Source: Hericium rajendrae
Lineage: Eukaryota; Basidiomycota; Agaricomycetes; Russulales; Hericiaceae
Length of the DNA stretch: 64,000 nt
Direction of reading: 5' to 3'
NCBI GenBank assembly: GCA_033439255.1
Contig: CM065884.1
Span: 1,240,001-1,304,000 of the forward strand
The notes beneath the pieces were generated by a model. The model saw nothing but the letters and a program-made list of their open reading frames with translations. It was not told the origin of the DNA and did no database searches. A program made the position numbers and the translations under genes. Below, in pieces: positions 23,314 through 35,730 of this stretch. The first letter of the stretch is position 1; every line of letters starts with the position of its first letter.

Positions 23314-24366
23314 TCATTTGGAAGCAAAACACATCTTATCCAGATCGTGCAGGACAGACATATTCCCGCGCGGAATTTCAATTTTGAGGTAGTCGTTGAT
23401 GGGCTGCCTCTTCAAATAGAGGGTGGAGCCTGCGGCTCGCGTCTTCAGGATCCCTTGAGGCGGCTGTGACACACTGAACTCAGTCCCGCGTCCTGGTAAT
23501 CACGGATAAAAAGTGCTCACCACGATCGGCACCTTCAGGCGAGGTGGCACTGGCGGTTTCGTGACGCTCCGTCCCCCCTCCTTCACATTCCCTCTTCCGC
23601 TCCTCTGCTTTTCCATGCGCGAACTGACGACCTCTGCCTCTGCTGGGAAACCCATATATGGCGCGACAGGGTTGGTGATACGCCTCGTATGGACGCTAAC
23701 TTTGCCTAAACGCACAGGCGCTTGAATGTCCTCCTTGTCGATTGGAGTGGTAGGTGTCCCAATGCGCGGCGAATCACCGATAGAAGTCGAGCGCCTGAAA
23801 GGATTGCGGATGTTGATGCTCATAGCGGAGAGCATGGATTGCTTCCGCCCCAATATATGGGACTTCGAAGCGCCCTGCTCGCCCTTCTGTTCCGGACGTT
23901 GTGCGTCGACGGTCAACGTCGACGCGTATCGCTCGTATATTGGCAACTTCGGCTGCGCGGTCAGCTGCGACTTTGCGCTCTCGTCAGTAACAAGCAGGGA
24001 TCCGCAGAAGCAACAGACGCTTACGATGGCCTGCTCTGGCTTTTGCTTTTCGACCTGCTTCCGTTTCTTCAGCGGACAGCAGGAGAACCAACGAGCAAGA
24101 CGGACCTTGTCACACTCTGGCATGGGGGGTACGTGCTGGGGACCGCCGCATCTTCCATGATGCTGCGTCTTTGATAGCGCATCCTGTGATGACTTGTTGT
24201 GTTACATGCATCGCAGGTCTGGAAGCATGAATGGACGTACCGGTTGCTTCGCCAACTCCTTCTGTAACTTCCTGTCCTTTCTCTCCAGAAATGCGGTCAT
24301 GCGCGGCATGGTGGATCTGCGTAAGGGGGTGTCGTGCTTATCTTTGGGGCGCCGTGCGGTTACCAT
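23314..24366 (-). CDS. Uncharacterised fungal protein
   Basis: No known family is recognised. The reading begins MVTARRPKDKHDTPLRR with an adjacent basic helical segment (FLERKDRKLQKELAKQ). After an intron near 24195 comes SVCCFCGSLLVTD, Ser/Arg-rich stretches (NIRNPFRRSTS), and VPPRLKVPIV. A final short exon reads PPQGILKTRAAGSTLYLK, then INDYLKIEIPRGNMS, ending at 23314. The last intron (about 58 nt, GTGAGC..CACAG) keeps the frame. Phosphosite-like Ser/Arg patches and a possible peripheral-membrane basic N-terminus are visible, but there is no transmembrane span or catalytic motif. It is divergent from the MIT-domain gene with 0.57 kb between. Confidence 0.55.
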
Positions 24367-24938
24367 GAGGTCGCGGCGATGGTTGCTTCTCAGACTGAGA
24401 GCGCTGACAGGTAGTCTAGATCGCAACAAATATTGTCAGTCCTGGGCTGTTGTTTAAGATATCTTCATTGCTTGAATCAAGCTTCAGAGCCCAACGGAGA
24501 GTTTGTACGCGTCTGTGGTCGGCAGCTGGGTCCGTTCAATTACGCTCAGCGTGATTTGTTCATGGTCTGTCAAACGTTGGGTGACCTATGTATATATGAC
24601 GATACAGTGGCTGTAAATTTCTGATTTTTGAAAATATGGCTCCTGTATATCAAGAAGACCATATAATTGCTCAATCCATGGTCAGAAATTTGGAGATGGT
24701 TCTAAAAGCATTAAAGAACATATACTGACCAGTTGCAGGCAAGGCGCGATCACGTCGGGACGCGCGGCGTAATGACACAGTCGGCAACTTCCTTCCTTCC
24801 TTCCCACAGCGCAGTGGCGCCGACACTTGTCAGGATTTCATTCTGAGCGACCTCTGTCCAAGGAACAGTGTCCTCGTCAAAACAACACCCCGTCTCCAAG
24901 GCGAGCTCGTCAGCATCCTCTCTCTCACCCCGACCGCC
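24367..24938. other. Bidirectional intergenic region
   Basis: 0.57 kb between two divergent genes. It includes an AT-rich stretch around 24600-24730 and a pyrimidine-rich stretch just upstream of 24939, as expected for promoters. No gene is supported. Confidence 0.4.
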
Positions 24939-26627
24939 ATGTCTGAAAATCCATCACCGTTGAACGCGGTAAGTGACTTACTCGTCATGCGTAGCTCAGG
25001 AGGTGCTAAAGCACGTCGATTTCCAGGCACATCAGCATGCCGCTAACGCAGACGACTATATCGCACAAGGCCTTCTGATTCCAGCTTCCGAAGGAGCACG
25101 AGAAGGCTTCGCAGGCATTTCAGGCTTGCGTCGATGCCTCCACCGACGAAAATGTTGGACCATTCCTTACGTACTTCGCATTATGTGTTGTACTCACGTG
25201 GGTCACATATTTCAGGCTAAACGGACGCTGCGTATGCTTGCCAACGAACACAGTAGATCCGGCAAGGAGTTGGAGAGGAGGATTTCAAGCTTGCGAGAGC
25301 AGGGAATAGATCCATCACTTCCGCAGAAACCGACAGTTCCTCGACCGCCTTCCGTCCCGTCTCGCCTAGCTTCTGGACACTCGCCCTCACCTCCACCGAA
25401 TGGCAGAGCTCGAATGGCCGATTCACAACATACGGTCGACGAATCTTTCATGCTACTCGGCCAGCAGGTAAGCGCAGTCGCCAGTCAAATAGGAAGATAC
25501 CGCCTAAATGTAGCACTGTTCCGCAGTCTGCCGATGCTGGGGATCCTTTCAATCACTTCTGGCGCGCGTTGGAGACACTGGATCACTTATCTCAAGCTGT
25601 TGCATTTGCTACAGCACCCCTAAGCCCCGATTCTTCCCAGCGGAGAGTGAGGCAAGATGGTAGCACTGGCAGCGACACAGATATCGAGGACAACAGTCGA
25701 TCAAAACGAGCTCTCGGCCGCGGCCGATCCAAACTTGGCTCGCCGGATGCCTCATTTGCCACGGCGTACGATGGTGAAGGTGCCAAAGACCTCGCGAAAT
25801 CCGTTCGGATGAAGCAGTCAAAACGGCCAGCGGTTGATGTAGGAGACGGCTTTGACGAGATAGCAGAGGAAGGTGAGTGGGATCCCCGTCGCTTGATGCG
25901 ATTTATAGAAATGAAACATCATTGCGCAAGATTACGACTCATCCGATTCATTTTGTTTGATCCCCTCAAAAACTGAGCCTTCTTTGTCGACCCTCAAAAG
26001 CGAGAATGCTTCGCTCAGATCTGAAGTCGAATCGATGCAAAAGCAGTTAGAAGCCGCTGAACGTATGCTCAAGCTACGTAAAGATCAGGATCAGCAGCTT
26101 CGTGATAACATCGCAGTTGCACGGAGAGAAGTACGGCATGCTTTGTCGCGTGAGATGCTCGATGCTGAACTCATGTTATAGGCGCAACGCGCGATGGGAG
26201 CCTCACTTGTCGCGCAAAATCAGCCTGCCAGGCCGGGTCAATCGACATTTGATCTAAGCAGTCTTAATCTGAATTTGATGCCTGCGCCCTCTCCATTGGT
26301 ACCGATAAGCCCAGGACCCGGACGAGACAGGGAAGCTCAGTTGGTGCGCCGTGTGAGAGAACTCGAAGAAGAGGTGCGGAGTGTTCGCATAGAAAATGAG
26401 AAGCAGGCAAGTCCATTCTATGAACGCCTGCTGGCGTTTGTTGACGTCTAGTCCACCTGCAGAAAGCAATGATCTCCAAGTTTCGCGAACGTTGGGACAA
26501 ACTCAAGGAGTCGGCAAAACGCAAACGCGAGGCAAAAGCCGTCGTGGAAGCCCAGAACGCACCCGTCCACGAACGCATCGACGAGGAGCCAGAAGCCGAG
26601 GCGGAGCAGGACGAACAGCAGGCGTAA
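24939..26627 (+). CDS. MIT-domain coiled-coil protein, Atg38/NRBF2-like
   Basis: The first exon MSENPSPLNA joins to AHQHAANADDYIAQGLLIPA, then a helical segment with EKASQAFQACVD and KRTLRMLANEHSRSGKELER. This is an MIT-like three-helix region. A Pro/Ser-rich linker follows (HSPSPPPNG), then SFMLLGQQ, FNHFWRALETLDHLSQAVAF, a charged linker, and C-terminal coiled coils (KTEPSLSTLKSENASLRSEV, REAQLVRRVRELEEEVRSVR, KFRERWDKLKESAKRKREA). The tail is acidic. N-terminal MIT plus C-terminal coiled coil is the layout of Atg38 and NRBF2, accessory subunits of the autophagy PI3-kinase complex I. The function is inferred from layout only; other MIT coiled-coil proteins remain possible. One frame change near 25090 needs checking. 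Confidence 0.6.
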
Positions 26628-27034
26628 CATGGCGTTTCTGATCTGCTTGCGAACTTCGCACTAAAAGGGGTGCCTGTCTGGCCATGCTTTACTCGACATC
26701 CTACCCGCCCGGGATCATGTATCTATAGTCTCTTAGTATACCTCGTTATCACATGTTTCAGGAATATTCTTCCATAGTTCATATATTCCCAAGATAGCAC
26801 AATTGGATGAAAGACCAACAACAGCAGGTGAAAGTTGGGGTTTCAAAGGATCTCAAATCTACCCCTAGGAATCTTGACCATCCGCTACGATGTAAGACCC
26901 GATGTTTGCATGGGAACAACTAGCACTGTAACAGAGTCAGTGGCCTCGTGCTGCAGCCTTGATGACGTGTCTGACTCCGGTGAGTTCGACGATAGGCATC
27001 ATGAGGAAAGATAATAGGAATAGGGAGGACAACT
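26628..27034. other. Intergenic region
   Basis: About 0.4 kb downstream of the MIT-domain gene. It shows only short frames and an AT-rich tract near 26700-26800. Nothing else is seen. Confidence 0.35.
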
Positions 27035-27620
27035 GTGTCAGGTGTGACGCTGACGATGGGATATCATCAACGACAAAGGAGCGCACCACCTATTTGGATA
27101 AACGTTTCTCAAGCTTGTCGATTTACAGAAGCTCTGGTGCTCGAAAGACTCGAATTTTCCCTGCAAAGGGCTGCTAAAACTGAACGGATCCAAAAATCGG
27201 TGCCAAGACGGACTGTGTCTGGACTTGGTCAGACGATGCTTAACGCTATTCGAGGGACAGATATCAGACGAACCTTATCATCAACGAAGAAGCCAGCGGG
27301 TGTATCGACAACCTCGTGGTAGGGGAGACAAGTGGACAAATGCTTGTCACGAAGTATCCGTTGTACGGGAGAGCAGCACTCCAGCAATCAGTGGGTGAAG
27401 AAATTCACGAAACCGGTATCATCATCGTCGGGGAAATCTTTAACACCAGGAGAAAGCTCGGAGCATAACATAGATGAACGTGAATAATGAGGCGTTTCAA
27501 GCCCAAGCGGTTCAGATGAGGACACACTGCAGGAGCAGCTGAACAGGTCCTTGGGAAGTGGAGATACAGACAATGCATTGTCATTGGGCGGTGATACATC
27601 TTGTTTCCTTCTTCCATAAA
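27035..27620 (+). CDS. Possible hypothetical protein, weak model
   Basis: An open frame of 95 codons reads MGYHQRQRSAPPIWINVS, then LVLERLEFSLQRAAKTERIQ and VSGLGQTMLNAIRGTDIRR. Further downstream, other frames read FTKPVSSSSGKSLTPGESSE and SDEDTLQEQLNRSLGSGDTD, a Ser/Asp-rich composition typical of fungal C-terminal tails. The pieces lie in different frames with no clear introns, so the gene may be real but split by sequence errors, or not a gene. It would be convergent with MOG1. No family is recognised. Confidence 0.28.
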
Positions 27621-27642
27621 TTCTTCCCCAGACAATCCTGCC

Positions 27643-28284
27643 TCATGCGAACAATCCAAAGTCGGCGATTCTGAGTGAGCGGACCGCAACGTCAAACTCT
27701 ATCCTAGCAGCTGCCTCCATATCCGAGCTGGCTTGACCACCATCTTGTGCGAGCAGAGGGATGTTCATAGTCAGCACGAGATCAACACCCTTGCTTTCTA
27801 CTCTATATAACGCCATGAGGATCACGACCTCGTCTGGATTGATTCGATTGAACTTCCGGATGCTTTGCCTGCCGGAGAGCACGACGGGAGATGGCGTCTC
27901 GTCGCCTCTGTCGTTTGGTATGGTCGTCACGTTATCGACGGTGCTTGATAAAGCTTCGTTATCGTGGGCCAGAGCTGCAAAGTGGAATCTGGGAACAGAT
28001 TATAAGTGAAGGGATTAGGAGAAAATCGACGATCTAACCTGGCTGCATCTAAGGGGTCATTTGGCTCCACTCTCTTTAAGACCTCCAAAATGATACTGGT
28101 GTTGGAATCTGGGTAAAGAAGAACTTCTTGCGTATCCGGGACTTGACGCAGATCACTGGGCTCTATTATTGATGATCAGAGATACCAAAAGCATATATTG
28201 CACGCACGATGCGTCTATGAGCTTAGACGGCACGACAACAGTAATCGCACCGCCAAAAAGGTGACGAGTGCTCGAAGTAGACAT
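27643..28284 (-). CDS. MOG1: Ran-binding nuclear import factor MOG1
   Basis: MOG1 binds Ran and favours nucleotide release from it; it supports nuclear protein import. Three exons read in order: MSTSSTRHLFGGAITVVVPS with KLIDAS, then DLRQVPDTQEVLLYPDSNTS and IILEVLKRVEPNDPLDAAR, then FHFAALAHDNEALSSTVDNV, LSGRQSIRKFNRINPDEVVI and LVLTMNIPL, ending in SLRIADFGLFA. These match the Mog1/PsbP-like fold family from end to end. Introns are about 50 nt with GT..AG ends. The length of about 180 residues is normal. The start is the first ATG, leading straight into the FGGAI motif. It is divergent from NDC80 with a 280-bp shared promoter. Confident. Confidence 0.92.
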
Positions 28285-28564
28285 GGCCTTTTCCCCCTTG
28301 GATTATGAGGTTGAAGGCAATACGCTTGAACCGAATTCAAACCTACAACTTGGAAGTTGCAGTGAGTGCAGCAAGATTTCAGCCGGCGCTATAGTGCTAG
28401 TCATTACGTCATGCACCGTGACCGTCATATGACCGTGTGTGGTCACAGTCGCGTCGTCACAAGGCGCGTTGATCAGCTCCTGCCAATGAAGTTGTTGCTC
28501 ATTCTTATCGCGCGCAGACCATGAGCCTGAAGCTGAGTCTGACCTCCTACACAGTATTTCTGAA
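28285..28564. promoter_or_regulatory. Bidirectional promoter, MOG1 and NDC80
   Basis: 280 bp between divergent start codons. Around 28395-28450 an inverted pair occurs, TGACCGTCATATGACCG followed by TGTGTGGTCACA, a palindromic TGAC/GTCA-type cluster that could bind bZIP factors. The binding is speculation. Confidence 0.35.
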
Positions 28565-30962
28565 ATGACAGACCCTCGAAGACGATCCACAATGCAGGCT
28601 CCTGCAGATCCATATGGAAACGGGCGATCAAACATACCACAGCCGATGTCGACAGCCAAGAAACCCCCACAAAATATGCGGTTATCCATGGCAGGACCTG
28701 CTTTACGAGGTCCATTCCAGAACCAGAACCTAGCCGTTCCCGGGACAAATCCTAGGCAATCCATGTATCGCTCCCAGAACGTGAATCCTCTGCTTGCTAG
28801 TGCGTCAAAACCAAACAACTATGGACGGACACCATTGAACAGGTGAGTAAACCCGGTGGTTGAAAGTGATCGATTTCAGGGATCCTAGCTTCCTTTTTTT
28901 CTCTTCCAGACTTACTGACATGTCATTACAGTAGCACGAGACGCGGATCGATGTGGGGAGGAGTCGTCATGCCCCCTCCACCTGTTCTTGCAGATTACGA
29001 AAGACACGCGACCTCTTCGCGATCGTGGCTTTCAGACGAAAATGCGACAAGACATATACAATTGGCTCCAGGAGACAGGCTACGATATCGCCGTGCAGAC
29101 GTTGGCCAACATTACAGGAAAGGATTTCCGCGGATATTCCAGCATCTTGTAACTCTCCTCGACCCAATGTACCCTTTGACCCGAAGCATCGATTGGAAGA
29201 TGAATTTATACCAGCCCTGAAGACCCTACGTTACCCATACGTAGGACAACTGGATCCTAAGTGGCTAGCTGCACCGGCCAGTATGCATTCGTGGCCGTCA
29301 CTGTTGGGCGTTTGCACTGGCTGGTCATGAACGGGAAGGTGCGCAAATCCTCCAAAAATGAATGATAGAACGTTCGAAATCTGACATGATTTTACCCAGG
29401 GAAGACTACATTATGTAGAGAGTGGACATCCGACAGTACAAAATTCTGGAGATGTGCCAGAGGAATTCGACGATCCCTTTCACCACCAAGCCCTTGCATT
29501 CGACCATTATGCTGAATCGTATGAGTTTTTCCTCAACGGAGAAGACGATGCCTTGCCGAATCTGGACCATATGCTGGAGGAACGTTATGGTAGGCGGTCG
29601 TCAACATTAAATGTCTCTAGCGCATACTCAATTGTTCCCAGCGAGGAAAGATGAAAAAATATTGTCGGACTTGGAAAGGGAGAGGAGATGCTACATCAAG
29701 CAAAAGCAGAGTTGGACAAGTTAGAGTCGTCATCGGTGAGTGACCAGATATTTGCGATCAGTGCATTTTGTCTCATTCCGATGCTTTAGGCACCCGTCGA
29801 GAAGCTGAGAACGGACAATGGATATCTCAAGCGCGATCGTGAAAAATTCCAAGAATGCGTACGACGATGGGAAGCCAGGAAAAAGAATCTTATTGACACC
29901 ATTGCCACGAAAAAGCGGAGATGGCGATGAGGGGTAAGTTTCATCGCGTACAATCGTTTGCTGGCTCTATCTGATCGCGAGCGCGCAGCCAACAACCTGC
30001 AGGAACTCAAGGCGGAGCAGGAAAGACTCTTCGATGTCGTCAAAGAGCAAAATCTTTCTCCCGAGGAAGTAATACGCATGAACACAGAGCATGAACAATT
30101 ATCTCGAAACCTAGAAGATCTAAAGCACAAGATTTCCGAGTCGCACAGGACTGTCATGTCGTTGGAGGTGACCGTGACGAATCGTGGAGCTGCAGCAGAG
30201 GAAGCTTGGATGCGTACACAAATCTTCTGTCTTCCCTCGGACTTTTCCCCCCACTACCTCCACCCTTCCAAGAAGTCGATCTTACTTTGGAGCTAAACAC
30301 CGCGGCTTCGAATCCCCAACAGCTCGTTTCCGGAGCAGACATCCGGAGAGTCATCAAGCCCACCCTCAGCAGTATTGCCGAATCAAAACGGAGCGAGCGC
30401 GCAAATGTCGAGAGTGAGCGCATCAAGGTTGACAATGAGCTTGATCAGCTTGTCCTGGAAATCGAGAACATGGAGGAGGAGATAAATGAGGTCGACAAGA
30501 AAGTTAGCGCGTTGAATGAGCAAGCAGATGACCTCAGAGAGGTGCGTTCTTGTTGGCGCTGCTCTTGATCGACATTGACATCTCTACCCTACCCACGCCC
30601 GTCCGCATTCTTGATTGACAGGCTGCACAACAAGAAGCTCTTATTAGTAATGCGGAGGCCTCTCGACTCGAACGAGATCTGGCACAAGCACGGACCGCGG
30701 CGTTAGCGAATGGTGTAGGGTCAAGTCCCGCCTGCAAGCATTGCAGATTGCGTAAGTATTGCCTTTCCGTTAGCATCTATGTCATTTGCTGACAACAACT
30801 ACTCCGGCGAATGCAGATACCGGGAACAAGTGGAGAAGGTTGCCCGTCTGAAGGATGAAACTGTTCAGAGCGATCGTCAAGAACAGCAGCGACATCGTGA
30901 TGTTCAAGGAAGAGGTCTCGTCACAACTCAAACACCTTCGGGACTTCGCTGAGACCAATTGA
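28565..30962 (+). CDS. NDC80: Kinetochore protein NDC80 (HEC1)
   Basis: NDC80 couples kinetochores to microtubules as part of the NDC80 complex with NUF2, SPC24 and SPC25. The basic unstructured N-tail (MTDPRRRSTMQAPADPYGNG) precedes the calponin-homology head: DTRPLRDRGFQTKMRQDIYN, WLQETGYDIAVQTLANITGK, FQHLVTLLDPMYP, FDPKHRLEDEFIPALKTLRY and PYVGQLDPKWLAAPASMHSW. Long coiled coils follow (LKAEQERLFDVVKEQNLS, AYTNLLSSLGL, IKPTLSSIAESKRSERANVE), ending in KEEVSSQLKHLRDFAETN. About six single-base frame changes (near 29133, 29173, 29315, 30207, 30720 and 30860) split the gene while homology continues, which for an essential gene points to sequence error rather than loss. Start chosen from the basic tail. 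Identity is firm; exact exon joins are not. Confidence 0.92.
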
Positions 30963-32616
30963 GCACCGTAACGTTTACTTTTTGATATAATGATTCATTT
31001 CACCTGCTCTTCATGTATCGATACCGTACACATAAGTTACTATACCTCTGTAAGGCCGTTTCGGATACTCAGTGATGACTTTGGATTTTGACGTGTGAAA
31101 TTCCTGGAGAGGACCTAAGCTGACGGACGTGTTGACGTGGATGCATTGTATCCATGTACGATGGGCGCAACTGCCATAGACTTAATGCTCGACTCAGGCG
31201 GCCATTCGTCATAACCAGCTCACTGGTCTATGATGCACTTGCTCGTGGGCTGCTCGGAGATTCCAATATACGAAACTCATCGCTGACCTGCCGGCATTTT
31301 CAACTCGTATTCACGTTTGACTTGATGGAACTTGATACCGAAGTCGACTTGACACCGCGGACTCTTGTTCCCGACCTTCACACAACATGCACTGTTTTGC
31401 ACTCTGCATCATCTAAAGACCCCACTGCTCGAGACAATCTTCAATCAGCGCTGTGCTCTTCAAACGTCCGACGTCTTTGCATACAGAACAACAGCGCTTC
31501 CTGATTGCCCTTGTGCGATGTAGGCCATGATGGTTTTCTTTCTTTAGCCGCCGGCGGCAGTGCCAATCTCCCCTCTACGAGCCCTATACACACGTTGCCG
31601 ATCCCTTGCGCAATCTGAAGAACCACGTCTCGATCTGGTCTCTGTCTTCAACCAAACAGAGCGCTAGGATAGCATTCGGGATCGCACGGGTGGGATTACT
31701 CCTGATAACTTCTTGATACTCTCATGATTGCACCATGGCGTGAGCAACTTTCACCTGGTAGAGGAACGTGAGTGATCGATATATCGTCGTCGACCCATAA
31801 AATCGTATACGGCAGGCTTTCGCTCTTCCACAGTCTCGGGACCGCTTTGCTTCTTGACAGAAGGCGAGGGCGCGTTAGCCTGCCTTCTTCCTTTGGATGT
31901 GCACGCTCCGTGCGAAGACACGCCCGCAAAGACGATAGCATACCAGATGCGGCAGATTTTTTCGTGATTATCAGCTCGGACGATTGGGTACCTTGGTTTC
32001 GGATCGCGTGTCTGAACCCAAAATGACATTGTCTCCAGTGAGCGTCTAGCCATCCTTATTTCCTCATGCTCGAGCTGAACAGACGACAGTGCAACATCAT
32101 GAAACGACGCCTTGACAGCAACTGCGCCACGAGCGAATGGCACAGGGGGCGTGCTTATGAATTGACATGTGTCTCGCACATGCTTGAGGGCAGCGCGGTG
32201 GGGTGTTTGTTCAGACACAGAATTTTGAGAACAACGCTCACACAGGGCTCTCTATCACCCTTACAGGACGTACAGCTGTGTGCAATTTTGAAACTCGGAC
32301 TCGGTATCATTGTGGCCGAGAATTATACCGCCCAACGCGACACCCTGCTTTCCCTGGCCACGGGTCTGGTTCGCATCCGGCTTTGGTGTTCGTTAGTCTG
32401 TCCGATTGCACACGGCTACCTCATCCTTTTGTCGTACCTGAATCCCACAGGACTGTTCCCTCGTGGAGACACTCCCCCGGGCATAAGAAGGGAGGATGGG
32501 GCTCTCATCCTGCAACGCACGCATCCCCTTCACGTCCTCTTCCGCATCCGCCTTCGTAGCGGCTTTATCTTAGATATCTTGTCTACTCACCGCCGTCGCT
32601 CAGACACCGGTACAAC
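30963..32616. other. Gene-poor stretch with unsupported open frames
   Basis: About 1.65 kb. Two longer frames exist: plus 31154-31504 (116 codons) and minus 31751-32218 (155 codons, with a basic middle and MARRSLETMSFWVQTRDPKP). Neither shows a domain, signal peptide or clear intron structure, so neither is called as a gene. The last few hundred bases are pyrimidine-rich and likely hold the promoter and 5' leader of the TmpA-like gene. Confidence 0.35.
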
Positions 32617-34896
32617 ATGTCTAATCAGCCCGCCCGACCTGAAGTTGCAGCCCCTGCTTACGACGATGCGGAGAAGGGCACGCTCGAATCCGACTGATCA
32701 AGGAGTCGGGCCTCGTCACGCTCGAGTATAAGGACGAGAAGAAGGATCTCACGACGGTGTCCGCGAAGGAGGTCGTGCCCGCCCCGCGAAGCCAACCAAG
32801 CCGGCCACGAAGAAGAAGAAAGTCTCCAAGTGGATTCTCTGGACGCTGTGGTTCAACACGTACAGGTGCGGTCCCCGCTTGTTCTCGACTCTCTCTTTTA
32901 CTGACTCTGAGGCTTCGTCAACAGGAAGTTATTCACGTTTGTCTTCACGATCAACATGGTCGGCCTCGGCATCGCTGCCTCTGGGCATTGGCCATATGCT
33001 GTCAGATACAACGGTGCCATGGCACTAGGCAACCTGAACTTCGCCATCCTCATGCGAAATGAAATCTTTGGGCGTATCCTCTACTGGATCGTGAACACAT
33101 TTTTCGCCAAGGTGCGGATCTTGCGGACATCGCCCGCTAGCTCATGTTTCTAATGTTCCTTAAATATAGTGGACGCCGTTGTGGTGGAGACTCGGCTGCA
33201 CCTCGGTCCTTCAGGCATGTCTTCCGCGTGTAATGCTATTTTTAATTTAGCTCATTAATTTTGGCGTTCAACAGCACCTTGGTGGCATTCATAGTGGATG
33301 CGCCCTTTCCGGCGTGCTCTGGCTCGTCTTGAAGGTTGTGAACAATTTCCGGAATCATTCCGCCACGCACGACTCTATTCTCATCTTCGGAACCGTCACG
33401 AATTTCGCTGTTATCATAAGCGCCCTCAGCGCGTTCCCCTGGGTTAGAAACACCCATCATAAGTAAGTCTTACGATGAAATTGTCTGCTCTTTTGCTTAT
33501 GACCTCGCGCGAAGTGTCTTCGAGCGCCACCATCGCTTTGTTGGTTGGCTCGGCCTGATAATGACTTGTAAGTTTCGCTACTTCTCCACTTTCCACGTGC
33601 GTGCTCATGTAGATCAAAGGGGTGTTCACTATCTTGGGCGACTCCTACAGCGTGGAAACTCAGACCTGGGACCTGAGCGGCAAACACATCGTCCACCAAC
33701 AGGACTTCTGGTACGCAATGGGAATGACCGTCTTGTAAGCAATCCTTCATCGCTCCAATGTTCTGTTCTGATGCGACAAACAGCATTTTGCTTCCGTGGA
33801 TTTGCGTTCCGCGAAGTGCCAGTTGACATCGAGCTGGTATGTTCCAGGAGTTCGATAGGAAGATGCCTCTGCTGATTGCTTTGCAGCCCTCCCCGAAGGT
33901 GGCTATCGTCCGCTTCAAGCGCGGCATGCAGCAGGGCCTTCTTGGACGCATCAGCCGATCATCTATCATGGAGTACCACGCCTTCGGAATCATCTCGTAC
34001 GTCTTTGTTGTCGCTTTGTGGATATCTTCTCACGTCGGGTGCAGAGAAGGCACGCACGCGAAGTACCACTACTTGATCTGTGGTGTGCAAGGCAAGCCCG
34101 TTTCAGGCATCCAGCTCGCAGGCTTCTGATCCTCGTCCGTTGATTGAACAGGCGATTTCACCCGCAGCCTCGTCAACGACCCGCCCAAGACGCTGTGGAC
34201 CCGCGAGCTGAAGGTAGCGTTTCCCTTGTTCGCATGTCGCACGTTTATCTCACACCGTGCGTCCCAGTTTGCCGGCGTGTCCAACACTTCCACACTCTAC
34301 AAGCGGGGCGTCCGGATATGCACGGGGACCGGTATCGGCGCTGCGCTGTCCACCTGCCTGCAGTCGCCCCATTGGTGCGTCCCTTCTGCTCCTCATCCCC
34401 TCCCAGGACTAGAACTCACCAGACGATCCGCACAAACAGGTTCCTGATCTGGATCGGTGCGTTTTTCTTCGCTCTTCATTTCTTCTGTGGGACGCAGGCG
34501 GGGCTTATACGAACTGCGCCAGGTTCTGACCAGGAAAAGACATTCGGACCCACCATCAGCGGGCTGATCAATCGCCACATTGGCCCCGAGCGGCTGATGC
34601 TGTGGGACAGCAAGCTCAGAGGCGGCAGGCCCGATACGATGAAGATCCTCAAGGAGGCGTTCTACGGCTGGGAGGCCGAAGGTGTGTCATCCCCGGATCT
34701 GTTTTCCCTTTTTCGCTTTGCTCATCGTGTGCGGCAGTCGTGTTCATCACGTCGAATTATATTGGCAACGCTGAGATTATGGAGGGCTGCAAAGAAGCAG
34801 GAATTCCCGCCTTCGGCACGTTGTGGGATTTTGTGAGTATTCTCCGCCCCGCCCATCCCACCCGCAACTTTAGACTAACACCCCTGCGCGCAGTGA
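32617..34896 (+). CDS. TmpA-like ferric-reductase-related membrane flavoprotein
   Basis: The N-terminus MSNQPARPEVAPAYDDAEKG is followed by LIKESGLVTLEYKDEKKDLT, a Lys-rich stretch, and KWILWTLWFNTYR. Membrane spans follow: KLFTFVFTINMVGLGIAASG, LNFAILMRNEIFGRILYWIV, LGGIHSGCALSGVLWLVLKV, ILIFGTVTNFAVIISALSAF and RHHRFVGWLGL. Cytosolic FAD/NAD(P)-type segments come next: SIMEYHAFGII, HYLICGVQG, RGVRICTGTGIGAALS, RLMLWDSKLRGGRPD and VVFITSNYIGNAEIMEGCKE. The last intron places the stop directly after GTLWDF. This matches TmpA-type proteins, membrane flavoproteins linked to asexual development in Aspergillus and related to C-terminal domains of some NRPS-like enzymes. Two frame changes in the first exon (near 32694 and 32780) break the conserved N-terminus. 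Family naming is from memory. Confidence 0.68.
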
Positions 34897-35730
34897 ACGA
34901 ACGAATGCATGCATGCACGCATTTTCACTGTACATACTACTTCTAGACAGGATGGCTTGCGTCCGGTACATCACACGAATATGGGGCGGCTCACCACAAA
35001 TCATTTATTCCTTTTGCATGACATGGATCGTGGGGCGGGCGCACACGGGACGATAATAACGGCAGACTCGCAACGGCGGGTCGGCGCCGCACGACTGCTA
35101 TTCTCTAGTTTCTATCTGTAACATAATATGTCGCGGTTCTATGGGAGTCGTTTCATCGGGTGCAGCAGAAGCTCCACGCGCTGTGAGCATGCGAGCAAGG
35201 GGCTGCAAATGGGAGGCGGCGGCGGGAACGAAGTCGCAAAGGGGGCAGGCGCGCGTCTCGGGCGCAGTTCGGGCTCGGGGCACCCACGCGCGTCGAGGTG
35301 TCCGGACGGGGGGAATTCATAGCATGTCTTCGGATTGCGGGGTGTGCGGATTCGCGGCTTCGTGGTGTCTGGATATGGACAGACGTCCCCGCGTGGCGTG
35401 CCAAGCGAAGGCGCAGGCTCTATCAGGGCTTCGCGAAGCGAAGCGTGGGGAGGCCGAGGGGGTGAGAGGCAGGGATGTATTGCTCGCCGTGCATGTCCAT
35501 CGAGCAGGTAGGCTACACGAGTCACAGGTGACGGGACGGGGGGAGAATAAGTAACAACAGCGAACATAGACGAACATAAGCGACAGCAGTGCGAGAAGGA
35601 AAGTATAAGGGAATGAGGGGGGACATGGTACACGAAGCAAAGAACAGATATAAAGCCCAAGATTAAGGATGGCCATAACGGCAGTGGGGAACATAGAACA
35701 GAGGGGTGAAGATATGGAGCGTAAGGGTCG
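34897..35730. other. Intergenic region between convergent genes
   Basis: 0.83 kb between the stops of the TmpA-like gene and the ERI1-like gene. Overlapping frames on both strands at 35139-35694 are GC-rich and featureless. No gene is called. Confidence 0.4.

Noticed and set aside
896-28284. Functional cluster of Ran-pathway genes (CRM1 and MOG1)
   Set aside because: They are 23 kb apart with unrelated genes between, so clustering by function is not supported.
31751-32218. 155-codon minus-strand frame in the gene-poor stretch
   Set aside because: No domain, no intron structure, and overlapping frames are open on both strands.
35139-35694. Overlapping long frames of both strands between convergent genes
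   Set aside because: GC-rich 3' intergenic sequence; nothing in them resembles a protein family.
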